From: Citrus sinensis
Taxonomy: Eukaryota; Streptophyta; Magnoliopsida; Sapindales; Rutaceae
Direction: 5' to 3'
Assembly: GCF_022201045.2 (NCBI RefSeq)
Contig: NC_068559.1
Coordinates: forward strand, 29,023,501-29,087,500
DNA length: 64,000 nucleotides
In this document: positions 1-8,273 of the stretch, piece after piece
How positions within the stretch are numbered: position 1 is the stretch's first letter
How the letters are laid out: every line of letters starts with the position of its first letter
The notes under the pieces: generated by a model
The model's input: the letters and a program-made list of their open reading frames with translations, nothing else
Told to the model about the DNA's origin: nothing
Database searches by the model: none
Position numbers and translations under genes: made by a program

Positions 1-1
1 T

Positions 2-448
2 TTAAATACAAGATTAAGTGAAATTTGTATCCAAAGAAGTTTAATAAAAAAGAGTAAAAATATAACAAAAATATGTTGTGAAAAGACAGAAATGCCTACC
101 CAATGGGGATGTTATGTACCCCATAAAAGACGCAGGAAAAATTATAATAAAGAAAAGAGATATAAAAAATATAATAATTTTAAGAAAAAATATAAAAAAT
201 CAGGAAGAAAATATTATAAAAGAAAATATAAAAACCAGAGAAAAATATTAAATAAGTCCAAATGTAAATGTTGGAATTGTGGAGAAATAGGGCATATAAG
301 TACAGATTGTACAAGAAAGAAAAAAGTTAAACTCTTAAAAGAAGATTTTGAAGATATAGAAAGTGACTTAGAAGAAATAAATAACTTATCTGACTATATA
401 GGAGAGGAAGTCTATATGGCTGAAGAATCTGAAAATGAATCAGAATAA
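2..448 (+). CDS. Viral coat protein, C-terminal part with CCHC zinc knuckle (partial, 5' end outside window)
   Basis: The frame is open from the first bases, so the Met at 92 is not the real start and the 5' part lies left of the window. What remains is a very basic Lys/Arg/Tyr-rich tract followed by a zinc knuckle with spacing CX2CX4HX4C at 269-310 (Cys-Trp-Asn-Cys ... His ... Cys) and then an acidic tail rich in Glu and Asp. A basic arm, a single knuckle and an acidic tail are typical of caulimovirid coat proteins, where the knuckle binds the pregenomic RNA during packaging. The 3' end overlaps the next ORF by 14 bases in another frame, which may be the native layout and not a lesion. Confidence 0.85.
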   Translation, partial: LNTRLSEICIQRSLIKKSKNITKICCEKTEMPTQWGCYVPHKRRRKNYNKEKRYKKYNNFKKKYKKSGRKYYKRKYKNQRKILNKSKCKCWNCGEIGHISTDCTRKKKVKLLKEDFEDIESDLEEINNLSDYIGEEVYMAEESENESE

Positions 449-1751
449 AGAAGAGTTATTAGATAATGAAAAAATAGAAGAGATAGAAGAAATAGAAAAA
501 GAAGAAAACAAAAGTGGATACAGCCTTGTTGCTACCTTTAACAAAGAAAAATATAATAAACTTTTAAAATTAAATATGGAAAAGCCAGAATATGGAATAA
601 TCCATAGATTTAGAGATATGTTTAAAAGAAAACGAATAATATTACATGAATATTATGAACAAGAAAAAGCTGTGACAATTACACAAGCTAAAGGAAATAT
701 TAGATTTAGTTTAATAAATAAAAGATCCATAGAACTAGCACTGAGAAAAATAAAAAATGAGTCAACCAAAGAAAAAATCCAATATGTATATCTCGCTGAG
801 ATACAAATCTTAATAAAATCTCTTTTTAAAGAAGGAATAGATAGCCCAATAGTTTTATCATTGCATGATCAAAGATTTACAGATCCTAAGATAGGACATC
901 TTGGAACAATAGAAGGAAATTTATGTTATACTAAATTATTATTTACTTGTCACCCTAGATATTGTGTACACATTAAAGATAAGAACATAGATGAAACATT
1001 AAGCTTACATTTTAAGTTATTAAAGAAAAATTTAATGAAAGAAGGTAACAGAATTATGACAATACATTACTCAGCCTTATATAGTTTCTGTAATTCAAAT
1101 TACGGAGAAATATATGGTAATAAACCTTACATCGAGATAAATAAAGATTGTGAAGATATCGTAACATTTATAGAACCAGTAATCCAAGATTACAAAATCC
1201 CTATAAATTATGAATTAAATATAGATGATAGAAAACAATTTTTAGATAATAGTAATGAAAACTCCATTATCCCTATAAGCTTTGCTGGAAGAACCTTAAT
1301 AAGAGGAAGTTCTTCTAGAAGATTAAACACTGATAAGCAAATAATTAAATCAGTACCAACAAATAATGTGGTAAAAATACTTGGACAATACTTTAATGGA
1401 ATAGATTATACAACAAAAGTACCTATACTATTAGACACTGGAACAAGTCATAATTATATGAATCACACAAAAAATAAAGGACTCTTAGTAAAAGAAAAAG
1501 AAGTTCCGTATGAATATACTGACTTCAATGGGAATAAACACATTTGTAAACAAGAAGTTAAAGTCCCTATAATAATAGAAGGACTTAGAATAATAGTAGC
1601 CTGCTATATAGATTCATTCATGACTACAGACCCTGAAAAACATATAGTACTAGGTAATAGTTTTTTAAATGATTTAGAATATTACAAAATTGAACCTAAT
1701 AAGATAACTTTCTTAATCCAAGGCCAGACAATAATTTGTTACACATGTTAA
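435..1751 (+). CDS. Viral movement protein (30K type) with a retropepsin-like C-terminal domain
   Basis: A 438-codon ORF starts at an ATG inside the end of the coat-protein frame. The central part (about residues 60-270) resembles the 30K superfamily of caulimovirid movement proteins, with a conserved stretch containing IHYSALYSFCNSNYG near residues 207-221; such proteins form tubules through plasmodesmata. After an acidic linker, residues about 315-438 look like an aspartic protease monomer: a hydrophobic strand leading to Asp-Thr-Gly at residues 334-336, then a late VLGNSFL motif matching the second conserved retropepsin block. A second, more canonical protease follows in the next ORF. The stop at 1749-1751 overlaps the next ATG (1745). 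The ORF is intact in this copy. Confidence 0.78.
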   Translation: MNQNKEELLDNEKIEEIEEIEKEENKSGYSLVATFNKEKYNKLLKLNMEKPEYGIIHRFRDMFKRKRIILHEYYEQEKAVTITQAKGNIRFSLINKRSIELALRKIKNESTKEKIQYVYLAEIQILIKSLFKEGIDSPIVLSLHDQRFTDPKIGHLGTIEGNLCYTKLLFTCHPRYCVHIKDKNIDETLSLHFKLLKKNLMKEGNRIMTIHYSALYSFCNSNYGEIYGNKPYIEINKDCEDIVTFIEPVIQDYKIPINYELNIDDRKQFLDNSNENSIIPISFAGRTLIRGSSSRRLNTDKQIIKSVPTNNVVKILGQYFNGIDYTTKVPILLDTGTSHNYMNHTKNKGLLVKEKEVPYEYTDFNGNKHICKQEVKVPIIIEGLRIIVACYIDSFMTTDPEKHIVLGNSFLNDLEYYKIEPNKITFLIQGQTIICYTC

Positions 1752-2188
1752 AACAAGCTTATGTAAAATACCCTATGTCTGTATATATACAAATAAACAT
1801 AACCGAAAAAGATATAGATACTTGTGCTTTGTTAGACACTGGTAGTGAGATAACTATTATGAAATCCTTTTTATCTAATAAATGGGAATCTAATGGAAAA
1901 TTAAAAATTATTGGTATTACAGGAGATAAACAACATGTCAATCAATCTATTTTAAATTTTGAAATCTTACTAGGAAGTAAAGTAGTACGTATTAACCAAA
2001 TATTCCAATACAATAATATGGATTGTGATATCCTTTTAGGAAATGATTTCATCCAACAGTTCCAATATTATCAACAAACACCTTATATGATAACTCTAAA
2101 AACCCCTTGTAATCATATTCTCCGCATCCCTCGCGAATTTAAACCCTACAGAGTTCAGCCAGCTCAGCGTGGTGATAAGTATATTTAA
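1745..2188 (+). CDS. Viral aspartic protease (retropepsin), N-terminal part of a broken polymerase ORF
   Basis: I start it at the ATG at 1745, which overlaps the movement-protein stop; a slightly earlier in-frame TTG is not a plausible start. The core shows ALLDTGSE with catalytic Asp at about residue 31 and the second block DCDILLGNDFI near residue 96. In caulimovirids this protease matures the coat protein and polymerase and is the N-terminal domain of one long protease-RT-RNase H polyprotein. Here the frame ends at 2186-2188. Two exact tandem copies of a 10-bp unit lie at 2177-2186 and 2187-2196. One extra copy of 10 bp shifts the frame by one, and that explains why the RT sits in another frame. 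Confidence 0.85.
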   Translation: MLKQAYVKYPMSVYIQINITEKDIDTCALLDTGSEITIMKSFLSNKWESNGKLKIIGITGDKQHVNQSILNFEILLGSKVVRINQIFQYNNMDCDILLGNDFIQQFQYYQQTPYMITLKTPCNHILRIPREFKPYRVQPAQRGDKYI

Positions 2189-3626
2189 GTATATTTATGA
2201 AAAATATTATTTAATACAAAAAGGACAAAGTTATAATATACAACTAGAAACAATAAAATCACAGCTTGAGCAAGTTTATAAAGAAAACCCTTTAGCATTA
2301 TGGAAACCAGATCATCCTAGAGCAAAAATAGAATTAATTGAAAATAGGATTATAAGACTTAAACCTATAATGTATACAGAAGAAGATAGAGAAGAATTTA
2401 AAATTCAAATAAAAGAATTATTAAATTTAAAACTTATTAGAAACAGTAATAGCCCGCATAATAGCCCAGCTTTTATGGTTAGGAAAAGAGCAGAACAGGT
2501 TAGGGGAAAAGCAAGAATGGTAATAAATTACAAAGAACTAAATAAATATACAAAATTTGATGGATATTTTCTCCCAAATAAGGAAGTACTGATAAATCTT
2601 GTAAAAAATAAAACATATTATTCAAAATTTGACTGTAAGTCAGGATTTTGGCAAATAAAAATGGAAAATGATAGTATCCCTTACACAGCTTTTAGTACTC
2701 CACAAGGTCATTATGAATGGTTAGTAATGCCCTTTGGTTTAAAAAATGCTCCACAAATTTTCCAAAGTAGGATGGATAAAATATTTAAAGACTACAATTA
2801 CATTATAGTCTATGTTGATGATATATTGATAGCTTCAGAGATAATAGAAGAACATAGACACCATTTGAAAGAATTTGCTAATACATGTATTAGAGAAGGG
2901 ATAATACTGTCTAGTAAAAAAGCAGTAATAGAGCATAAGAAAATAGAATTTTTAGGAATGATACTTGATAAACAAGGAATCAAACTCCAGAGCCATATAG
3001 GAAGAAAAATAATTGAGTTTCCAGATAAATTAGAAAATAAACAACAAATACAAAAATTCTTGGGATGTTTGAATTATACAGAAGGATTTATAAAAGACCT
3101 ATCAAAAAAGAGAAATATACTCCAAAAATTATTAAGAAAAAATAATACTAGGGGATGGAATGAGGAACATACAGAAACTGTAAAAAATTTAAAAGAAGAA
3201 TGTAAAAACCTTCCGACTTTAAGACTACCAGATGAAAAAGATAGATTAGTAATACAAACAGATGCATCTGACTTATATTGGGGAGCAATACTTAAAACAG
3301 ATATAAATGAAATTTGTCGATACACTAGTGGAACGTTTAACCAAGCTCAGGTTAATTATCCTGTACATGAAAAAGAACTCCTTGCAATATACAAAGGGAT
3401 TAAAAAATTCTCATTATTTTTGCTCCAAAAACAATTTACTGTAGAAACTGATAATTCTCAGGTAAACTCCCTTATTAATAGAATTTTACCAAATGAACCC
3501 CAGTATAGAAGATTGCATAGATGGCAAGTTTATCTGTCATATTATAATTTCAAAATTGTCCATATAAAAGGAATTAACAATTTTCTTGCAGATTTCCTAA
3601 GCAGGAACATAGAATTTGGAGAATGA
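2189..3626 (+). CDS. Viral reverse transcriptase and RNase H (frame-shifted remainder of the polymerase ORF)
   Basis: The frame carries a complete RT: substrate-binding and palm blocks, an FG(L)KNAPQIFQ motif, and the catalytic YVDD at 2811-2822. RNase H follows with its D-E-D-D residues visible in TDAS, HEKELLAI, TDNSQVNSL and the terminal ADFLSR. It would convert pregenomic RNA to DNA after priming at the tRNA site at 6291. There is no in-frame ATG before 2197; the frame is really the continuation of the upstream protease frame after the 10-bp duplication. It ends with TGA at 3624-3626, overlapping the ATG of the next ORF (3623) in the ATGA manner used by these viruses. No internal stop is present, suggesting a fairly recent or slowly decaying copy. 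Confidence 0.92.
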
Positions 3627-4684
3627 ATCCCGAAGTTAATAGAATCATCGGGAAAATAGAAGCTGAGGTACAAAGGCTCAAAACAGAAGCATCTGATATA
3701 ATTGATGCAATAAACTATTTGAAAAAAGCTTCTGAGGCTCATGAAAAAGGAGTAAATTTGTTAGAATCATACATAGACGACCTAACAAAAGCTCTCTCCA
3801 TAAACACGAGCCCAATAAACATTAACCCAATAAATATCGGAAGCAGTAGTGGACCCTTCAGAGAAGATAAACCAATCTCTGACTCAGTTCCTAATAAAGT
3901 CATATCTATAGAAGTCGAGTCTCCAAAAACAGAACTTCCAAAAAAGTTCATAGAAATAAACAATCCTTATACAGAAGAAGAGGAGAAACCCCTGAATCCA
4001 AAAGAAGAAGAATATAAACAATTCTCCACATGGGTGTACTCCACTTGTTCCCACAAGAATACAATTTTCAAAGCACCAGGAAAAAATATGTATCCAAGAA
4101 TGATTGCTACAAAAGGAGCAGACCCACTCCTTGTTGGAAAGATAGCAAAATACGGGTACTTAGATCTAGTCTATTCAGATATAAATCTTCAGGAAATATC
4201 TAGCCTTGATGACTTGTTAATAAAAGAAGTATCAAAGTTCGCCCAAAAAAGACCCATATACCTAAAATTCTACACCATAAGCCCAGAATACTATTAGAAC
4301 GTAGAATATCAAGCCTTTTATATGATCTCTATAGGTCATCTCACTAAGAATTTCAAGGTCGAAGTTGGGACAGATTATACAAATGTTCCACATATAAATG
4401 AACCTTGGATCAGAACACGAAGAGCCAGAGGAATAAAGGCCATATGGAGCATAGCCAAGGATCTATACAAAAGAAATTTCAGAACCATCATCAAATTCCA
4501 GAACTACATTCTCATAACATCTGAAGACAGCCATACACCATCAAATCTGTTATTAGACTTCATCAATGAAATAAGCACTATGCGTTTCCCCAGTAGCAGT
4601 AGAACTATGGAGCAAGCTTTTCAACTCATGGAAGTGGCAGACAGCATAAAGAAGATGCCCGACAAGAAGTGGCAGACAGCATAA
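3623..4684 (+). pseudogene. Viral transactivator/viroplasmin-like ORF, broken by an in-frame stop
   Basis: The frame starts in ATGA overlap with the polymerase stop. It has an N-terminal coiled-coil-like region (about residues 1-55), a Ser/Pro/Glu-rich linker, and then a core domain (from about residue 130, FSTWVYSTC) that by position and look matches the translational transactivator/inclusion-body protein of caulimoviruses, solendoviruses and cavemoviruses. A TAG at 4295-4297 interrupts it; the same frame stays open on the other side and resumes at an ATG at 4322, so this is a single nonsense lesion. The frame then ends at 4682-4684 inside the second unit of a 35-bp repeat array. The identification rests on position and general features, not on a strongly diagnostic motif. 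Confidence 0.65.
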
Positions 4685-4770
4685 AGAAGATGCCCGACAA
4701 GAAGTGGCAGACAACATAAAGAAGATGCCCGACAAGAAGTGGCAGACAGCATAAAGAAGATGCCCGACAA
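4634..4770 (+). repeat. Tandem array, 35-bp unit, about 4 copies, at the end of the transactivator ORF
   Basis: Copies begin at 4634, 4669, 4704 and 4739; the third has one substitution and the fourth lacks its last two bases. Because 35 is not a multiple of three, each extra copy shifts the reading frame, and the transactivator stop (4682-4684) is created by reading the second copy in a different frame from the first. The array directly precedes the viral promoter, so it may also add upstream promoter sequence. Confidence 0.95.
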
Positions 4771-4794
4771 AATAAGGAAAATTTCAAATGCTAA

Positions 4795-4965
4795 AGTAAG
4801 TGATATGTAACGTCAGCAGTGATGTAAGAAGCCCAATCATAGAAGGGCAATAATGTAATAGAACGAAGGCAATAATGTAAAAGGCCCACACATAAGAGGG
4901 CAAGAATGTAATCTTTTTCGATATAAATAAAAGGAAAAAAAAGAAGAAAGGCTCTCAGAGCTTAA
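4795..4965 (+). promoter_or_regulatory. 35S-like pararetroviral promoter for pregenomic RNA
   Basis: A TATA box (TATAAATA, 4922-4929) lies downstream of an as-1-like region around 4808-4827 (an inverted TGACG, CGTCA, followed by TGATGTAAG). Between them are several spaced copies of GGCAATAATGTAA-type sequence (4845-4915). Position after the transactivator and before a long leader is that of the 35S promoter of the family. The expected start site is near 4950-4960. The AATAAA overlapping the TATA region could act as polyadenylation signal for transcripts that have gone round the circular genome. Confidence 0.7.
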
Positions 4966-5348
4966 TTCATTCACGACATCTCTTCCAAAAAACTCTTTCA
5001 AAGAAATGAATAACTAAACAACTCTTCAGCTCAGAATCCAGAATCAAACCATCAGAAATCATAAACAAAACAACACCTAAGAGAGGAAAGAGAAACCTAA
5101 ATTTGTTCAAAGTTTCCAAGCACAACGATCAAAATCCATACAGTAAGGCCGCTCGAGTCCGCTGATCCCGTTAAGGCAAGGAGGCCGTTGAGGGAATAAG
5201 GACAACCAGGCTGCAGGTCACTGGAAGAGGATCGAAAGGCAAAGAAATAAGAACAACTCAAGTAATAATTCTCAAACCTTATCTTTTGGTGGAAGTTTGT
5301 TGATGATTGAAGATGAGGAGATTTATGGAGGAAGAGCTAATTTAAAAC

Positions 5349-5726
5349 ATGAATAACGATATTTTACTTGGGAATTCTAAAGAATATATGATAAACAATA
5401 CCACTAGAATAACATATAATGATTATATGATGATAATAGACTTTAACTTAGGATCTTTTAAACAAAGTTCATATCTTTTAAGTAAAGAAGAGCTAGTTAG
5501 AACAGAAGATCTACAAGCAGTATATACTCTTAATTTACCAAAAGAAATAAAAAGAAAAATTATAAACCATATCGAAACAGATAATTTAAAACATAATATA
5601 ATTATGTTAACAATAGAGCAAGGAATTGACATAGCTTTAGCATATATAGAACATGAAAGTCGAGAAATTGGACCATCATATATAAATTACGTTGAAAATT
5701 CGGATAGCGAAGAACTTGAAATATAG
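5349..5726 (+). CDS. Unrecognised 125-codon ORF in the viral leader
   Basis: An ATG-started open frame encodes an acidic, Ile/Asn/Tyr-rich protein with no motif I recognise, no clear membrane segment and no zinc ligands. Its base and codon usage match the viral block and not the host genes. It lies between the predicted RNA start and the primer binding site, where family members usually have only very short upstream ORFs. It could be a real accessory ORF, a displaced fragment of another viral gene, or chance in A-rich DNA; its length in such AT-rich sequence argues mildly against chance. Confidence 0.45.
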   Translation: MNNDILLGNSKEYMINNTTRITYNDYMMIIDFNLGSFKQSSYLLSKEELVRTEDLQAVYTLNLPKEIKRKIINHIETDNLKHNIIMLTIEQGIDIALAYIEHESREIGPSYINYVENSDSEELEI

Positions 5727-5973
5727 GAATCTAGTAAAGTAAAACAAATAAACCAAAATAAACTGATTGTAAGGTATATCGGCAAGCAACCCATGACGTA
5801 AATTGGATAGACGATCCCTATTGGGCATTAGTATCCTCTGCACTTTGGGATAACAAGCCACGTACCTGTAATCAGGATATTTTGTAAATATAGATACTCA
5901 AAGGGAAATTAGATACTATTTTAGTATAATAAATAATAATATATACTTTATACAGATCGAATTATTTTATGAT

Positions 5974-6135
5974 ATGACCAATAATCCTGCATATATTTTA
6001 GAAACTAATAATAATTATTATGAATTTTATTTTCCTAGTCTTCTGAATAATATACCTAGGATTATAGAAGGAGAACAAGTTATTGCCTTATATGTTAGAA
6101 ATAACAGTAATAGTTATGATATGTATACCTTATAG
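5974..6135 (+). CDS. Unrecognised 53-codon ORF in the viral leader
   Basis: The frame is open from about 5872 and has an ATG at 5974. The product is rich in Asn, Tyr and Ile and I recognise no family. It lies 3' of the 125-codon ORF in a different frame, so the two could be parts of one decayed ORF. Evidence that it is translated is only the open frame. Confidence 0.25.
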   Translation: MTNNPAYILETNNNYYEFYFPSLLNNIPRIIEGEQVIALYVRNNSNSYDMYTL

Positions 6136-6290
6136 AACAAAAATTTTTGTTTTATGTTTTTAGTTTTCTGTAATTCTAATTCTTTATTCTATTGTTTTTG
6201 ATTTAGTTATATTTTCGTTTTTTACCTTTTTGGTTTGTTTTTATTTTTTTTATTTAGTTTTTTAGTTTTTTTTTAGCACACAGTGCAAGA

Positions 6291-6303
6291 TGGTATCAGA
6301 GCC
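6291..6303 (+). promoter_or_regulatory. Primer binding site for tRNA-iMet (minus-strand DNA start)
   Basis: TGGTATCAGAGCC is complementary to the 3' end of plant initiator methionine tRNA and is the standard caulimovirid primer site that defines position 1 of the viral genome. It is preceded by a T-rich tract and followed 14 bases later by the first ORF. With the polymerase upstream of it in this window, it shows that the integrated copy is circularly permuted. Confidence 0.9.
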
Positions 6304-6317
6304 ATAAGAACAAAATT

Positions 6318-6572
6318 ATGGACCCAATACAGTCAATAGTTAATAGTTTATATACATTAAAGGTATATAATAAAGAAGAAATAAAGAATTTGGTAAAAGC
6401 TTTAAAAACTGATAAAAATAATATAAGAAATATAGAAATTGAATTAACTGAAGAACTTATAGAAAGGAATATAGATACCACAGGAGGAGAAATATTGATA
6501 GAAAAGAAAATGAAATTTATTGATAAATTTATACAATTTTTAATATATTGGTATAAAACTGAAACATTATGA
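6318..6572 (+). CDS. Viral small ORF 1 after the primer binding site (84 codons, unknown function)
   Basis: The ATG is the first one after the primer binding site. The product is short, charged and probably helical, with a Lys/Glu/Ile-rich N-terminal half. Its TGA overlaps the next ATG (ATGA at 6569-6572), a junction type that supports both being real viral ORFs translated from the same RNA. No family recognised; the position corresponds to ORF1 of solendovirus-like genomes. Confidence 0.55.
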   Translation: MDPIQSIVNSLYTLKVYNKEEIKNLVKALKTDKNNIRNIEIELTEELIERNIDTTGGEILIEKKMKFIDKFIQFLIYWYKTETL

Positions 6573-6862
6573 ACCAAGCAGTTAACACAATACAGGAATT
6601 AATAAACAGCACGGAACATATGCATTTAGGATGGGAAAATATAGTAAGTACATATATAAATTTAATAAATCAAAAAATAGATTTATTAGAGCAAGAAAGA
6701 ATAGGTTTAATAAATTTAGGACTAGAAATATATTCTGAATTCATAGATCTATATGAGTTTGATAACCACTTGTTGTTATTAAAAGAAATTAATACAACTT
6801 TGGAAAGGATAAAAAATAGGTGTAGAAGAGATGGAAGGAGACAAATACTCCCTCAATTATAG
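6569..6862 (+). CDS. Viral small ORF 2 (97 codons), possible coiled-coil/virion-associated type protein
   Basis: It starts in ATGA overlap with the preceding ORF. The product has repeated Leu/Ile positions compatible with a helical or coiled-coil protein and ends in a basic stretch (KNRCRRDGRRQ). Small coiled-coil proteins with a basic C-terminus are known in caulimovirids as virion-associated proteins, so that role is possible but is inference. The viral sequence decays soon after its stop; a possible start of the next ORF at 6890 runs only about 30 codons. Confidence 0.5.
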   Translation: MNQAVNTIQELINSTEHMHLGWENIVSTYINLINQKIDLLEQERIGLINLGLEIYSEFIDLYEFDNHLLLLKEINTTLERIKNRCRRDGRRQILPQL

Positions 6863-6880
6863 AAAATAAAGAAACATCAA

Positions 6881-7310
6881 GGGACTCAAATGAAATCTAC
6901 CAAGAAGAATAAAACAAAAAACGTAAGGTACATTGATCGTAACTTAGGTGCTCCCTTTTGTAAAACAAAATGTGACGGATGATCATTATTGAATTTACGT
7001 TGAAAGAGCCGCAAAAAGAGAACGAGAATTCGGAAGAGAGAGAAGGTATGTTTCTGTTGTGTGTGAAGAGGGATGGCAAAAATCTAATTATGGATGGATA
7101 ATATCCATCCAAACATCATAATTATTTATAATTAATATATTTATATTTAATATTAGATATAGACATAAATTTTATCCATATAACTATAGAGATTCATGAA
7201 TATTCATGGATATTTTATTTTTATTATATAAAAATAATAATATAAAATAGTTAAAATTTCAATATCAAATTTAACTATTAAACTTTTTATATTAGTAATA
7301 ATATATATAT
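6881..7310. other. Virus-host junction zone and AT-rich decayed repeat
   Basis: No gene seen. From about 7073 the sequence GGATGGCAAAAAT begins a low-complexity AT-rich stretch with short palindromic pieces (ATGGATAATATCCAT), similar in its opening to repeats starting at 31498 and 45982. The exact viral junction cannot be placed. Confidence 0.4.
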
Positions 7311-7315
7311 ATGGA

Positions 7316-7462
7316 GGTTGTTCCAGTCCCGGATTAGAATAGCCTCTTTTAAATTTTTTTGGTTTGGCTACAGCCACAAGTGGCCTTTGGATTCAAATCC
7401 AAGGGCCACCAGCCTCTCTCCCAGATATTGTTCCAATCCGGAATCCCGGATTGGAACAATAC
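7316..7462. mobile_element. Small foldback element, about 147 bp
   Basis: The left end (TTGTTCCAGTCCCGGAT) pairs with the right end (inverted TTGTTCCAATCCGGGAT). The right end is itself a 34-bp near-perfect palindrome (7427-7460). It is embedded in TA-rich DNA on both sides, fitting an insertion into a TA repeat. No coding potential. Confidence 0.5.
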
Positions 7463-7494
7463 TCATATATATATATATATATATAATAAAATGG

Positions 7495-7660
7495 TGGTTT
7501 GGTGGTCGGTGGCGGGTGGCGGCGGTTTGATAACTTTCCGGCAGAGGTCCGGCGAAGCCGACAGTATTCCGGCGACCTTCCGGCGAGGTCCGACAGTAAT
7601 TCCGGCAACATTCCAGCGATGTCAGACAGTGGTCCGACGACTTTTCGGTGGAGGTCCATT
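7495..7660. repeat. GC-rich degenerate short repeat (TCCGGCGA-like)
   Basis: The stretch is GC-rich against AT-rich surroundings, with many imperfect copies of TTCCGGCGA/TCCGGCAAC, which keep several frames open on both strands. I see no protein family; open frames here are by-products of the composition. Confidence 0.4.
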
Positions 7661-7771
7661 TATAATATTAAATTAATATAATAAAATAATAATTATTAAT
7701 AGTATTAAATAAGTTAAAAAATTAAAGGGTAATTTTGAAAACTTTAGTTTTTAATATATTGTAATTTACAA

Positions 7772-7893
7772 AATAGAGTACGGACAACTTAAATGAAAAA
7801 ATACAAACATCCTTTCATATATATATATACATAATAGAGTACCGACAGCTTAAATGAAAAAATACAAACATCCTTTCATATATATATATATAT
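7772..7893. repeat. Tandem duplication, 61-bp unit x2, ending in a TA run
   Basis: The first unit is 7772-7832 and the second 7833-7893. They differ by a few substitutions and in the length of the TA run. The array ends where the retrotransposon LTR begins. Confidence 0.8.
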
Positions 7894-8262
7894 GCCTTAG
7901 GCGCCAAATTCGCACTCTCTTGGCCCTAAGCCAGCCTTACACTTAAATCCGTTGCTAGATTCGAGAAGCGGAAAGAGGGTTCACTCTAACTCACAAAGTA
8001 TGGGAGGAAAGAACTTATATTGCTCGATAGAATGCTTACAAAGCTATGTGTGCTAGAATTGTATATTGCTTTTGATTGATTTGGCCAAATGAGGCATTTT
8101 CCTATTTATAGAGTACAAACAAGTATCTTGAAAGTGTCTAGAGTTATCACAACTACCACCTAAACACATTAATTACAAATGAAATATCTACATGTTCTAC
8201 ACAAGTCTCCATGGCTCTAGAATTCTCCATGGCCAGGCCATGTGGAAGCTTGGGCCATGACA
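7893..8262 (-). mobile_element. 3' LTR of a chromovirus-type Ty3/gypsy retrotransposon
   Basis: Read on the minus strand, the segment starts TGTCATGGCCC at 8262 and ends CCTAAGGCA at 7893, giving TG...CA ends. It is preceded by a purine-rich tract (GGTGGGGGAGAA, 8274-8263), the plus-strand primer of LTR retrotransposons. The chromodomain end of the polyprotein lies immediately upstream of that tract. The partner 5' LTR is not in the window. Confidence 0.8.
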
Positions 8263-8273
8263 TTCTCCCCCAC

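Larger units (their letters stand above)
4966..6290 (+). other. Pregenomic RNA leader region of the virus
   Basis: About 1.3 kb separates the promoter from the primer binding site. It contains a GC-richer stretch around 5140-5240, two AT-rich short ORFs (5349-5726 and 5974-6135), and a T-rich run (about 6136-6275) just before the primer binding site. Long leaders with short upstream ORFs are normal in caulimovirids; this one is longer than the about 600 bases of the type species. Confidence 0.55.
1..6880 (+). mobile_element. Endogenous pararetrovirus (Caulimoviridae), decayed and circularly permuted
   Basis: The block carries, in order, a coat-protein zinc knuckle, a 30K-type movement protein, aspartic protease cores, reverse transcriptase and RNase H, a transactivator-like ORF, a 35S-like promoter, a long leader, a tRNA-iMet primer binding site and two small ORFs. 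There is no integrase and there are no LTRs. Coat protein followed by movement protein, then polymerase, then transactivator is the order known for cavemoviruses and solendoviruses. ORFs overlap by a few bases (ATGA-type junctions at 3623 and 6569), as is usual in this family. Base composition is strongly A-rich on the plus strand. The left end lies outside the window. The right junction is not sharp: viral-looking sequence ends somewhere between 6862 and about 7060. Several lesions make it non-functional as read here. Confidence 0.93.

Noticed and set aside
4634-4770. 35-bp direct repeats that superficially resemble a CRISPR-like array
   Set aside because: The units are contiguous with no unique spacers, in plant/viral DNA at the end of an ORF; it is a plain tandem repeat.
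7378-7411. TGGCC...GGATTCAAATCC...GGGCCACCA looking like the 3' half of a tRNA
   Set aside because: There is only one hairpin; no D-arm or anticodon arm fits upstream, and the segment belongs to a foldback element.
7318-7681. Overlapping open frames on both strands at 7318-7681
   Set aside because: They arise from a GC-rich short repeat and a palindrome; no domain and no consistent frame.
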